A DNA stretch of 64,000 nt. Source: Lachnospiraceae bacterium (GTDB lineage Bacteria; Bacillota; Clostridia; Lachnospirales; Lachnospiraceae). The notes under the pieces were generated by a model, which was not told where the DNA came from, searched no databases, and saw only the letters and a list, made by a program, of their open reading frames with translations. The position numbers were made by a program, and so were the translations under genes. Below are positions 1 through 8,952 of this stretch, one piece after another (the first letter of the stretch is position 1; every line of letters begins with the position of its first letter). The DNA lies in NCBI GenBank assembly GCA_021199655.1, contig JAJQHQ010000095.1, forward strand, positions 1-64,000. The letters are read 5' to 3'.

Positions 1-1
1 T

Positions 2-94
2 TGGATATTATTCAAGCATTCTGTAACAGTAGTTGTAGAGGCACTGGGGTCTGATCTCAATGGAGTTATAGATGAATGCAAGAATTCTGGATAG
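2..94 (+). CDS. C-terminal end of an unidentified protein (cut by window start)
   Basis: An open frame enters from the left edge and stops at the TAG at 92-94, giving about 30 residues ending in a mixed hydrophobic/acidic tail (SDLNGVIDECKNSG). The next gene's ribosome site AAGGAG (95-100) follows directly, so the two are probably co-transcribed. Too little remains to identify the family. Confidence 0.45.
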   Translation, partial: WILFKHSVTVVVEALGSDLNGVIDECKNSG

Positions 95-106
95 AAGGAG
101 TTTTAT

Positions 107-1480
107 ATGGCAGAACAAATATACTCACTTGGAGAGGAAACGGAGCAGATTGAGTTTAAGAAAAGCACCGGTGAATTAAAAGAAGCGGTGATTTCCATGG
201 CGGCAATTCTGAATAAACATCAGAACGGGAAGCTGTATTTTGGCGTGAAGAATGATGGTACTGTTATTGGTCAGGAGATTAACGATACAACTCTCCGCAC
301 AATCAGTCAGGCTATCGGCAACCATCTGCGACCGGCGATTTATCCGAATATTAAGAAAGAACATTATGGAGACCGGACAGTTGTGCTGGTTGAGTTTTCA
401 GGAACCCAGCAGCCGTATCTTGCTCATAATATTCCGCGCATTCGTGTTGCGGATGAGGACTTGGTGATGGAGCAGCCTATGTATGAAAAAATGCTGCGCG
501 AACGCGACAGCATTAGTTATTCATGGGAAAGCCAGAGGTCAAAATACACAATTGCGGATATTGACCAGACGGCATTCAAGTCATATCTTAAAAAGGCAAA
601 GAAAGTAGACAGAATCAGTTTTGAAAACGAGGAACCATCAGAGGTAATGACGAAGCTGGGGCTGGCGGAAAATGAGTATCTTTTGAATGCCGGTGCGGCG
701 CTGTTTGTAAACTGTGGAATCAATGAACTTCAGATGGCAAAATTTGCCTCCGATGAACGGCTTACCTTTACGGATATTCGCAGGTTTACCGGTTCTATCC
801 TCGATTTAGCGGATAAAGCGGTTCAATATATTATTGACGCGATGGACTGGCGCGTGGAATTTGATGGGAGTTTGGAACGCAAGGAGATACCGGAAGTTCC
901 GGTAGATGCCGCCAGAGAGGCGGTGATAAATGCATTCGCGCACCGGCTGATAGAATCCGGTCAAAGTGTAGAAGTGGCAATATACCGCAGCTTTATGGAA
1001 ATCTATAGTCCGGGCAAGTTCCCTGACGGAGTAACACCGGAAATGTTCATCAGGGAAATCCGCAAGCCAATTCGTAGAAATCCGCTGATTACGCGCACTT
1101 TATACTATTCCAAGGACATGGAGAGTTTTGCGACTGGATTGAAGCGGATTCAGGACGCGTGTGATGAGGCTGGGTGCAAGGTTGAATACTATGGAGATGA
1201 ATATGGTTTCACCGTTCGCTTTTATCGTCATTGCGGTGAAGGTTGGGGAACAGATATGGGTGCCAATGGCACTCATGGCACTCAGAGTGGCACTCATTCA
1301 GGTATGAGCTATGAGGAACAGATTTTAAATCTTGTAAGGATGAATAATAAGATTACAAGAAAGCAAATGGCCCAAACTTTATCAATAAGCCTTCGTACTG
1401 TGCAGAGGGTGATAAATTCAATGGATAATCTGACATATATAGGGAGTGGAAGGGGCGGTCATTGGGAAATACGGAATTAA
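107..1480 (+). CDS. AlbA_2-domain ATP-binding protein / putative transcriptional regulator
   Basis: 457 residues of the COG2865 type: an N-terminal Schlafen/AlbA_2 domain (about residues 8-125, beginning with the typical ETEQIEFKKS), a central GHKL-like region (about 240-330, with the helix DAAREAVINAFAHR), and a C-terminal helix-turn-helix (about 405-455, KITRKQMAQTLSISLRTVQR). Such proteins are usually annotated as DNA-binding regulators; the natural ligand is unknown. The start is supported by AAGGAG six bases upstream. A Gly/Thr/His-rich linker near residues 385-398 is encoded by short GGCACTCA repeats. It sits beside restriction-modification remnants, and AlbA_2 proteins are common in such accessory segments, so a role in regulating mobile or defence genes is possible but only inferred. 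Confidence 0.8.
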   Translation: MAEQIYSLGEETEQIEFKKSTGELKEAVISMAAILNKHQNGKLYFGVKNDGTVIGQEINDTTLRTISQAIGNHLRPAIYPNIKKEHYGDRTVVLVEFSGTQQPYLAHNIPRIRVADEDLVMEQPMYEKMLRERDSISYSWESQRSKYTIADIDQTAFKSYLKKAKKVDRISFENEEPSEVMTKLGLAENEYLLNAGAALFVNCGINELQMAKFASDERLTFTDIRRFTGSILDLADKAVQYIIDAMDWRVEFDGSLERKEIPEVPVDAAREAVINAFAHRLIESGQSVEVAIYRSFMEIYSPGKFPDGVTPEMFIREIRKPIRRNPLITRTLYYSKDMESFATGLKRIQDACDEAGCKVEYYGDEYGFTVRFYRHCGEGWGTDMGANGTHGTQSGTHSGMSYEEQILNLVRMNNKITRKQMAQTLSISLRTVQRVINSMDNLTYIGSGRGGHWEIRN

Positions 1481-1527
1481 AATAGTTTTACGCACGAACG
1501 AATTGGAATATGAGGGAGAAAGATTGT

Positions 1528-2364
1528 ATGAAACTGAAAATCGCATTGTTTCAGATCCTTCCGGGAAAGGACCTTACGGAGCAGACTATGATTGGAAAGA
1601 AAGCTTGTGAGCAGGCAAAGGCCATGGGTGCGCATATTGCGCTGTTTCCAGAGATGTGGAGCAGCGGATATTACATTCCACAGGATGAGAAGGCGATAAA
1701 TGAGCTGTCTATTTCTGCAAAAGATGATTTTGTACAGGACTTTCGTGCTCTGGCGGCTGACCTTGAGATGGCTATTGGAATCACCTTTCTTGAAAAGCAT
1801 GAACCAAAACCACTGAATTCCATAATTCTTTTTGACAGAAAAGGGCAGGAAGTACTTCATTATTCCAAGGTACACACCTGTGCCTTTGGAGATGAGAAGA
1901 TGCTGTCAGAGGGCGAAGACTTTTATGTGGCGGAACTGGATGTTGGAGAAGACATAGTGAAGGTCGGCTCCATGATTTGCTTTGACAGAGAATTTCCAGA
2001 GAGTGCACGAATTCTGATGTTAAAAGGCGCGGAGGTTGTGTTAGCTCCCAATGCCTGCCCAATGGAAATCAACCGGCTTTGTGCGCTGCGTACCAGAGCC
2101 TATGAGAATAAGATCGCCATTGCTACCTGCAATTACCCAGTTGGTCAGCCGGACTGTAACGGGCATTCCACTGTCTTTGATGGCGTCGCGTGGCTTCGTG
2201 ATGAGCCGGGAGTAAGGGATATGTGCATACTGGAAGCACCGAATGAGGAAGGCATTTATATTGCCGAGATTGATATGGATTTCCCGCAGGATTATCGCGA
2301 GCATGAGGTGATGGGGGAGCGGTATCGTCATCCGGAGAAATATGGGGCGATAACGGAAGGTTAA
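1528..2364 (+). CDS. carbon-nitrogen hydrolase (nitrilase superfamily)
   Basis: 278 residues from the preferred ATG at 1528, which has AGGGAGA upstream; an in-frame ATG at 1510 lies on that ribosome site itself and is less likely. The nitrilase-fold triad is visible: Glu42 (FPEMW), Lys114 (YSKVH) and Cys151 (MICFDREFPE). Family members hydrolyse non-peptide C-N bonds; the nearest classes by feel are N-carbamoyl-D-amino-acid or N-carbamoylputrescine amidohydrolases, but the substrate cannot be read from sequence. The protein is probably cytosolic. It runs straight into a GNAT remnant that overlaps its last bases. Confidence 0.85.
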   Translation: MKLKIALFQILPGKDLTEQTMIGKKACEQAKAMGAHIALFPEMWSSGYYIPQDEKAINELSISAKDDFVQDFRALAADLEMAIGITFLEKHEPKPLNSIILFDRKGQEVLHYSKVHTCAFGDEKMLSEGEDFYVAELDVGEDIVKVGSMICFDREFPESARILMLKGAEVVLAPNACPMEINRLCALRTRAYENKIAIATCNYPVGQPDCNGHSTVFDGVAWLRDEPGVRDMCILEAPNEEGIYIAEIDMDFPQDYREHEVMGERYRHPEKYGAITEG

Positions 2365-2485
2365 ATCTAAAAGAGTGCAGGAAAAATGTGGTTTTACCTG
2401 GTATCGCACTATGGAGGATGTGGAGGTGCCGCTTATGAATGAAGTTCGTGTAGGACATACGAATATTCTCACCAGAGAGCAGTAG
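2363..2485 (+). pseudogene. C-terminal remnant of a GNAT acetyltransferase
   Basis: An in-frame stretch ending at the TAG at 2483-2485 encodes about 40 residues that look like the end of a GNAT-family acetyltransferase (KSKRVQEKCGFTWYRTME, then VPLMNE and a LTREQ ending). The RV-x-EKCGF signature belongs to the acetyl-CoA-binding C-terminal half of that fold. No start codon or N-terminal half exists, and the nitrilase gene ends at its beginning, so this is a deletion product. Confidence 0.6.
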
Positions 2486-2511
2486 GAAGAGAGGAATGTT
2501 GAGGAAGAAGA

Positions 2512-3264
2512 ATGACACCGGAAATGAAGGGTTTAATCAAAAATAAAATTGAAGAAATGCTATCCAGGGAGTATTGTTGCAGTATAGATGATTTGAGAGG
2601 AAAAGATGTGGTGTTTTCTACAAGAGTAACCGATGCCCCTTTCCTTAAAATACTTGCGTATAGAGACTGTGTAGTGGTTTGTACATCGGAAAAATTGAAA
2701 CTAAAAATCAAGGACATTTTGCAGGGAAAGAGCAGAGATGAAATATTCGAAATTCCTTTTGTATATGGACAAACAATCCATTGTATACCGGATGGATATG
2801 ATAAAGATGGAAAATTTGGATCTACGGAATATGACTTTGACATTCTGTTAGATAATGAAGTTAAGCTGTTAAAAGGGGTATCCGGTTTTGAGAACTCTTT
2901 GTCTTTTGATGAAAAGGGATATACGCCGACAAAAGTAGTTTGTATTGCAAGGGATAATGGAAAAATTATAGGTATTGCAGGTGCCTCAGAAACCTATGTA
3001 AGTAATGTGTTAGAAGTAGGAGTTGATGTTCTGGAAGACTACAGAAAATCAAAGATAGGAACACGTTTGGTAAAACAATTGACATATGAACTGCTGAAAC
3101 AGAAAATAGTTCCTTTTTACTCGGCGTCTGTTACTAATATAGCATCGCAAATGGTAGCAAATCGATGTGGTTACATACCGATGTGGATTGATACATATGG
3201 AAATATTTTTGACGGAAGTTCTGTGTATAATGAGATGTTAACGGGAATCAAGATAGATATTTAA
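2512..3264 (+). CDS. GNAT-family N-acetyltransferase
   Basis: 250 residues. The GNAT core is in the C-terminal half: a beta-strand with ARDNGKIIGIAGAS, then the acetyl-CoA motif LEVGVDVLEDYRKSKIGTRL near residues 165-185 (variant of V-x-P-x-x-R-x-x-G-x-G/A), then VANRCGYIPMW. The N-terminal ~110 residues are an extension typical of the GNAT_acetyltran/DUF-type subgroup. The start has GAGGAAGAAG directly upstream. The acceptor is unknown. Confidence 0.72.
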   Translation: MTPEMKGLIKNKIEEMLSREYCCSIDDLRGKDVVFSTRVTDAPFLKILAYRDCVVVCTSEKLKLKIKDILQGKSRDEIFEIPFVYGQTIHCIPDGYDKDGKFGSTEYDFDILLDNEVKLLKGVSGFENSLSFDEKGYTPTKVVCIARDNGKIIGIAGASETYVSNVLEVGVDVLEDYRKSKIGTRLVKQLTYELLKQKIVPFYSASVTNIASQMVANRCGYIPMWIDTYGNIFDGSSVYNEMLTGIKIDI

Positions 3265-3374
3265 AGATACTGTTATAACTGGGAATGTGATTGATTCTGA
3301 ATGAGAAGAAATCTCATAAGTATATTCTAAAATTAGAGGAAAATGTGAAGAAATAAGGTTTTGGGAGAAACGGA

Positions 3375-3815
3375 ATGAATATAAGAACTATGACAATGAA
3401 GGATTATAGTGCGGTTTATAACTTATGGATGTCATGCAAAGGTATGGGTTTAAACACGATTGATGATTCTGAGGAAGGAATAAAAAGATTTCTGGAGAGA
3501 AATCCTGACACTTGCTTCGTGGCGGAAGATAAAGATGAAATAGTCGGAGCTATTATTGTTGGAAACGATGGACGCAGGGGCTATATTTATCACACAGCAG
3601 TATTGCCGGACCGCAGGCATCAGGGAATTGCAACCCAGCTTGTAGATACGGCAATGGAAGCTCTGCACAAAATTGGTATCATAAAAGCGGCTCTTGTAGT
3701 GTTTGACAGAAATGAAATAGGAAATGCTTTTTGGGAGAGTATGGGATTTACTGGAAGAGATGATTTGGTTTATCGAAACAAAGCATTTTCTGAAATCGAG
3801 CGAATCGATACATGA
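3375..3815 (+). CDS. GNAT-family N-acetyltransferase (YpeA/RimI-like)
   Basis: 146 residues, the usual size of a compact single-domain GNAT. Motif A is clear (HTAVLPDRRHQGIATQLVD, residues about 76-95: V-x-P-x-x-R-x-x-G-I-A) followed by VFDRNEIGNAFWESMGF, the conserved C-terminal strand/helix. GGGAGAAACGG precedes the ATG. It overlaps or abuts the next gene (its TGA lies in an ATGA with one possible downstream start), so they are probably an operon. Substrate unknown. Confidence 0.82.
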   Translation: MNIRTMTMKDYSAVYNLWMSCKGMGLNTIDDSEEGIKRFLERNPDTCFVAEDKDEIVGAIIVGNDGRRGYIYHTAVLPDRRHQGIATQLVDTAMEALHKIGIIKAALVVFDRNEIGNAFWESMGFTGRDDLVYRNKAFSEIERIDT

Positions 3816-3847
3816 ATTTTTATAGGATAATGAAAGGTACAAAACAA

Positions 3848-4225
3848 ATGGAAGAAAAAATAACCTTGTGCGGAGACAACTGTATAGAATGCCCACGATA
3901 TAATGCGCATAGTGAGGAACAGCTCCAAAAGGTGGCAGAACTTTGGTACAGGGTAGGTTGGAGGGATTGCATTGTATCAAATGAGGAAATTAAATGCGAA
4001 GGCTGTTCTTCCCATAAACAGTGTACATATCAATTGGTGGAATGTACAAAAGAGCATAGTGTAGAAAAATGTAATCAGTGTGCAGAATTTCCTTGTGAGA
4101 AGATTCGCAGTATGTTGGAACGTTCCGGGGATTACCAGAAACGATGCAAAGAAGTTTGTTCGCTTACAGAATATGATATGCTGGAGAAAGCGTTTTTTGA
4201 TAAGGAAAACAACTTGAGAAAATGA
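3848..4225 (+). CDS. DUF3795 cysteine-rich protein
   Basis: 125 residues from the preferred ATG at 3848 (ATGs at 3812 and 3830 are in frame). Cysteines are paired as CGDNCIECPRY, CEGC, CNQCAEFPC, the pattern of DUF3795 proteins, which suggests zinc or iron-sulfur binding. Biochemical function is not known for the family. It follows a GNAT gene, a frequent arrangement of small accessory genes in Clostridia. Confidence 0.7.
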   Translation: MEEKITLCGDNCIECPRYNAHSEEQLQKVAELWYRVGWRDCIVSNEEIKCEGCSSHKQCTYQLVECTKEHSVEKCNQCAEFPCEKIRSMLERSGDYQKRCKEVCSLTEYDMLEKAFFDKENNLRK

Positions 4226-5779
4226 TTGTCTGCCTGGCTAATCAAACCCCACAACGATGAACATAGTGCATCATCGTTGAAAGGGTATGTGCGTTCATCG
4301 TTACATTGTATCAAAATTGGCAGGGCAATGGATCAGGCGTGTGGCACAGGTGGTATGCTTTCCACGGGATTCAACTTCGTGAAGCGCTATAATCATCCCA
4401 CTGCAGACGTGCGTCTGTTCGGGCAGGAAATCAACCCGGAGTCTTACGCCATGTGTCTCGCAGAAATGCTGATTAAGGGTCAGAATGCAGAAAATATCTG
4501 TTATCAGGACACCATGAAAGCCGACCGCTTCAAAGGCACAAAGATGCGCTTTGTCCTGGAAAATCCTCCGTTTGGAACTTCCTGGGGTGGCAAGGATGCC
4601 GCCGAGGGTGTCGAGGATGCAGTCAAAGCGGAATACACCAAAGGTCTGGACGGCCGCTGGGGCGCAGGGCTGCCCGGCTCCGGCGATATGCAGATGCTGT
4701 TCTTACAGTCTGCTATCGACAAGATGGATGATAATTTGGGCCGCTGCGCTCTCATCGAAAATGGCTCGCCACTGTTTACCGGCGGCATTGCATCCGGCGA
4801 GAGTCAGATTCGCCGCTGGCTGTTAGAGAGCGACCTGATTGAGGCAATTATCGCCCTGCCCACTGACCTGTTTTATAATACAGGAATCGCCACTTTTATT
4901 TGGGTTCTGTCCAAAAACAAACGCCAGAAGCGCAAGGGCAAAATCCAGTTGATTGATGCGTCGAACATCTATCATAAGCTGCGCAAGGCGCTGGGCGACA
5001 AAAAGAATGAGATTTCTCCGGAAGACCGCTCGGCCATCACAAAGCTATATGCAGACTTTACTGAAAATGAATACTGCAAGATTTATAATAATACGGAATT
5101 CATCTATCGGGAGTATGTGGTCATGCAGCCGCTTCAGCGCAGCTATGCCATTACTGATGAGCGGATTGTCGCCATGCTTTCTAAGGGTTCACTTTCCAGC
5201 CTTTACGATGAGGCGAAGGTGGCGGAACTGGAGAATGCCGAAGAGCTGACCGGCAAGGAGCAGAAAAGAAAAGAGAATTACGAGAAGAATAAACCGCTGT
5301 ATGATTCCATTGTGGCAACCCTGACAGCGGCGGTTTCTGATTCTGTATATCTTTCTCCAGGTGCATTTGACCCTGTGTTGGCGTCAGTCCTGAAGGACGT
5401 GACTACGGATAAGAAGCTGCTTGCCAGGATTGCAGACGGACTGTCTGTAATGGACAAGTCGGCGGAAATCCAGAGAGACAAAAAAGGCAACATTATCTAC
5501 GACAAGGAAACCAGGGATACAGAAATCGTGAAATTCGAGGAGAGCATCGACGATTATATGGCACGAGAGGTTCTCCCTCATATTCCAGATGCGAAGGCTT
5601 TCTTTGAGGGAGACCTTTCTAAGAAAACACCTGTTATCCGCACCGGCGCAGAGATTCCGTTCACGCGGTATTTCTATAAATACCAACAGCCGACGCCGAG
5701 CGAAGAACTGGAGAGCCAGTTTATGAAGTTGGAAAAGTCGGTTTCTGAGCGTGTGGCAAGGTTATTTGAGAAAGATTGA
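4226..5779 (+). pseudogene. hsdM: type I restriction-modification methyltransferase subunit, N-terminally truncated
   Basis: The frame encodes an N6-adenine methyltransferase of the HsdM type: SAM-binding motif I is QACGTGGM (near residue 37) and the catalytic motif IV is NPPF (about residue 111), with LPTDLFYNTGIATFIWVLSK further on and the family C-terminus (KTGAEIPFTRYFYKYQQPTP-like). Full-length HsdM has roughly 150-200 residues of helical domain before motif I; here only about 35 unrelated residues precede it. The only start is a TTG at 4226 with no ribosome site, directly after the previous stop. The methylase is therefore probably a deletion remnant, without a functional specificity or restriction subunit nearby. 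Confidence 0.82.
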
Positions 5780-5792
5780 TGGGGATTTTGAA

Positions 5793-6806
5793 ATGGAAGA
5801 GAAGAAAATTTCCGGCGAATATGGAGAAATTATTGTATATCAAACAGAGGATGGCCTGACGAGGCTTGATGTGAAGTTTGAAGATGAAACAGTATGGTTG
5901 ACGCAGGCACAGCTGGTTGAATTGTATCAGACAAGCAAATCAAATATAAGCGAGCACATTAAGCATATATTTGAGGAGGGCGAACTTGACGAAACTTCAG
6001 TTGTTCGGAAATTCCGAACAACTGCGGCTGATGGAAAAATGTATAATACAACGCATTATAATCTTGATATGATTATTTCGCTTGGATATAGAGTAAAATC
6101 TATTATAGCTACGCATTTTCGCAAATGGGCGACCGAGCGGTTAAAAGAATATATGATCAAGGGCTTCACAATGGATGACGAGCGGCTCAAAGGCAATGGC
6201 GGCGGTGCCTACTGGAAAGAGCTTCTTGATCGAATTCGTGATATTCGTTCATCTGAAAAAGTGTTATATCGACAAGTCCTTGACCTGTATGCTACTGCAG
6301 TGGATTATGATCCCAGAAGCGAAGAGTCCGTGCTTTTTTTCAAAATCGTGCAGAATAAGCTGCATTATGCCGCGCATGGGCATACGGCAGCGGATGTTAT
6401 CTATCAGAGAGCAGATGCGGAACAGCCGTTTATGGGGCTTAAAACCTTTTCGGGCAGTTTCCCACTGAAAAAGGACATCTCTGTTGCAAAGAACTATCTG
6501 GATGAGAACGAGCTTAAAATATTAAACAATCTCGTTTCAGGGTATTTTGATTTTGCGGAAATCAGCGCCATTGAACATCGCCCGATGTACATGAGCGATT
6601 ATATTCACCAACTTGACACCATCCTTACTTCCGGCGGCAGACCACTGCTCACACATAGTGGCAAGGTCAGCCATGCGGATGCGTTGAAAAAAGCGACTGA
6701 GGAATACCGTAAATTTCAGGAGAAGGAACTTTCTCCTGTGGAGCAGGCATATCTGGAGACAATCAGAGACGCAGAAAAAACGGCGAAGAAAAAGTCGAAG
6801 GAGTGA
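5793..6806 (+). CDS. rhuM: RhuM-family protein (virulence RhuM-like, COG3943)
   Basis: 337 residues from ATG 5793, preceded by GGGG; an upstream in-frame ATG (5751) lies inside the hsdM end. The N-terminal domain (YGEIIVYQTEDGLTRLDVKF, then WLTQAQLVELYQTSKSNISEH) is the RhuM DNA-binding-like signature, followed by FRTTAADGKMYNTTHYNLDM and a Fic/Doc-like C-terminal region (residues about 190-330). RhuM genes are recurrently lodged between hsdM and hsdS in type I loci, as here; their biochemical role is not settled. This is the only intact-looking gene of the locus. Confidence 0.8.
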   Translation: MEEKKISGEYGEIIVYQTEDGLTRLDVKFEDETVWLTQAQLVELYQTSKSNISEHIKHIFEEGELDETSVVRKFRTTAADGKMYNTTHYNLDMIISLGYRVKSIIATHFRKWATERLKEYMIKGFTMDDERLKGNGGGAYWKELLDRIRDIRSSEKVLYRQVLDLYATAVDYDPRSEESVLFFKIVQNKLHYAAHGHTAADVIYQRADAEQPFMGLKTFSGSFPLKKDISVAKNYLDENELKILNNLVSGYFDFAEISAIEHRPMYMSDYIHQLDTILTSGGRPLLTHSGKVSHADALKKATEEYRKFQEKELSPVEQAYLETIRDAEKTAKKKSKE

Positions 6807-6818
6807 GGTGGTGTCGGT

Positions 6819-6917
6819 ATGCGGGAAATGAAGGATAGTAGGATTGAATGGATTGATGAGATACCGGCGGACTGGGAAATTAAAAAGATTATCCGGATAC
6901 GGAATATAAGACATTGA
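6819..6917 (+). pseudogene. hsdS: N-terminal stub of type I specificity subunit
   Basis: Thirty-two codons starting ATG 6819 read MREMKDSRIEWIDEIPADW..., the hallmark opening of HsdS proteins (…SGIEWIGEIPEGWE… in the family), then hit a TGA at 6915. No target-recognition domain follows. The stub confirms an hsdM-rhuM-hsdS order before decay. Confidence 0.72.
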
Positions 6918-7347
6918 CTGTTGATGTTGGGTTTTATATCAGTCGTGTTTATTCAAAAAAGGATGTGGTTATAGATACTGAAGAAAATGCCGAAGGACAG
7001 GGCATTTTAAGTTGGGCGGGCCCGTTTTTAACATAAAATATCGACCGTTCTATTCCGATGAGAGACATAGAAGCCGGGGAGCGGTTTTCCACGAGATACT
7101 ATCGCAATAAGAGACATGCTGATCGTTCCCGTCTCCGGCCACGGCAAGGGAAAATATAGATTTATTACTGAGGAGGATGAGACTGAATGAAGTTGCATTT
7201 CAAAAAAAATTTGTACAGGGAGCTTCATTCATCAAAGAAAAAGGAAGCGGCTATGGCACCACCATTACAGCAAGCTTTAACGTGAAGTATGATTTGATTG
7301 GAATTGTTTCAAAGAGAAGACAGACGAAAACAGGGGGGAAGGTATGA
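6918..7347 (+). other. decayed coding DNA, family not recognised
   Basis: This ~430-base stretch has no full gene. Protein-like runs occur in changing frames: one ends TEENAEGQGILSWAGPF then stops near 7036; another carries MRDIEAGERFSTRYYRNK (about 7057-7110), and one around 7107-7189 reads LIVPVSGHGKGKYRFITEED. A final 56-codon frame (7177-7347, ending VKYDLIGIVSKRRQTKTGGK) overlaps the start of the next gene by ATGA and has AGGAGG abutting its ATG. The pattern is that of one or two genes broken by small indels. I do not recognise the family. Confidence 0.4.
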
Positions 7348-8942
7348 GACTGGAATTTATCGGGGCAGCTCATGAGGTGACGGGAAGCTGCCACTATCTG
7401 GAATTTGGAGAAAGACACATTCTGGTGGACTGCGGCATGGAGCAGGGACCGGACATTTATGAGAATCAGGAGCTGCCGGTGAATGCGGCGACGATCGACG
7501 CCGTGTTTGTGACACATGCGCACATTGATCATTCAGGATTGCTGCCACTGCTGTATGCGAGGGGATTTCGCGGAGCTGTCTATTCCACGAATGCGACCGC
7601 ACAGCTTTGCAACATCATGCTGAAGGACAGTGCGCACATTCAGGAATCCGAGGCGGAATGGAAGAACCGCAAGGCACAGCGGGCTGGCAGGCCGGAGACG
7701 GTGCCGATGTATACGACTGCGGATGCGGAGAATGTACTGAAGCTGTTTGTGCCGTGTCCTTATGATAAGAAGGTACGGATTTTTGAGGATCTGGAGGTGT
7801 GTTTCCGGGATGCCGGACATCTTCTGGGGTCTGCGTTTATCGAAATGTGGGTGACGGAAGAGAGCGAATCACGCAAGCTGGTCTTTTCCGGCGACCTTGG
7901 CAATGGCAACCGTGCTCTGATCCGGGGTCCGGAAATACCGGAATCCGCGGATTATCTGATCATTGAGTCCACCTACGGAGATCGCCTTCATGACGTGCCG
8001 CCTGATTATGCAGTCGAGCTGGGAAAAGTCCTTTCCACGACCTTTACCAGAGGCGGAAATGTGGTGATTCCCGCGTTTTCCGTGGGACGGACGCAGGAAA
8101 TGCTGTATTACTTAAGACAGATTAAGATGGAGAATATGATCCCGGCGTTCCCGGATTTTGAAGTGTATGTGGACAGTCCGTTGTCTATTGAGGCTACCAA
8201 TATATTTAATGAAAGCGTAGAAGACTGTTTCCGGGAAAAGGACCTGGAAATGATCCGCAGCGGCGTGAATCCCATTCAGTTTCCGGGGCTTCGCCAGTCG
8301 GTCACCAGCGCGGATTCTCAGGCAATCAATGCGAATCCGAAGCCGAAGGTGATCATATCTGCGTCCGGTATGTGTGAAGCGGGGCGTGTACGCCATCATC
8401 TGAAGCACAATCTCTGGCGCCCGGAGAGTTCGATCGTCTTCGTTGGCTATCAGGTACCGGGCACGCTTGGACACAGCCTTTTAAACGGCGCGGACGAGGT
8501 AAAGCTGTTTGGCGAGACAATCCGAGTGCAGGCACACATTATCAGTCTGCCTGGCATCAGCGGCCACGCCGACCGGGATCATCTGACCGTCTGGGTGCAG
8601 GGTATGAAAAAGAAGCCGAAGCGGATTTTTGTCGTACACGGTGAGGATGAGGTGACAGATGCTTTTGCCGCTCATCTGACGGAGCAGACCGGTGTGGAAG
8701 CGACCGCACCATACAGCGGCGATGCCTGGGATCTGTGCCGGAATTTCTGCGTGGCAGCCGGGGATCGGAAGAAGGCGGCAAAGAAAGCAAAAGCGAAGCG
8801 CGCGAATACAGTCTATGATCGCCTTCTGGCAGCGGGAGAGCGCCTGCTGGCTGTGATTCGGAAGAATAAAGAATGTACGAATAAAGATCTTGCGAAGTTT
8901 ACCAGTCAGATCAATGCGCTCTGCGACAAATGGGAGAGATAG
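7344..8942 (+). CDS. MBL-fold/beta-CASP RNA-processing exonuclease-like hydrolase
   Basis: 532 residues. The metallo-beta-lactamase zinc motif is THAHIDHSG (His58, His60, Asp62, His63), a downstream metal-ligand His is in DAGHLLGS, and SGDLGNGNR supplies the Asp. The inserted beta-CASP domain shows VVIPAFSVGRTQEML and ends with IISASGMCEAGRVRHHL, then SGHADRD. These families (YsH1/CPSF73-like, COG1236) cut or trim RNA in the cytoplasm. A Lys-rich tail (KKAAKKAKAKRA) may contact nucleic acid. The start has GGGGGGAAGG upstream. Confidence 0.88.
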   Translation: MRLEFIGAAHEVTGSCHYLEFGERHILVDCGMEQGPDIYENQELPVNAATIDAVFVTHAHIDHSGLLPLLYARGFRGAVYSTNATAQLCNIMLKDSAHIQESEAEWKNRKAQRAGRPETVPMYTTADAENVLKLFVPCPYDKKVRIFEDLEVCFRDAGHLLGSAFIEMWVTEESESRKLVFSGDLGNGNRALIRGPEIPESADYLIIESTYGDRLHDVPPDYAVELGKVLSTTFTRGGNVVIPAFSVGRTQEMLYYLRQIKMENMIPAFPDFEVYVDSPLSIEATNIFNESVEDCFREKDLEMIRSGVNPIQFPGLRQSVTSADSQAINANPKPKVIISASGMCEAGRVRHHLKHNLWRPESSIVFVGYQVPGTLGHSLLNGADEVKLFGETIRVQAHIISLPGISGHADRDHLTVWVQGMKKKPKRIFVVHGEDEVTDAFAAHLTEQTGVEATAPYSGDAWDLCRNFCVAAGDRKKAAKKAKAKRANTVYDRLLAAGERLLAVIRKNKECTNKDLAKFTSQINALCDKWER

Positions 8943-8952
8943 GAAGAATAAT

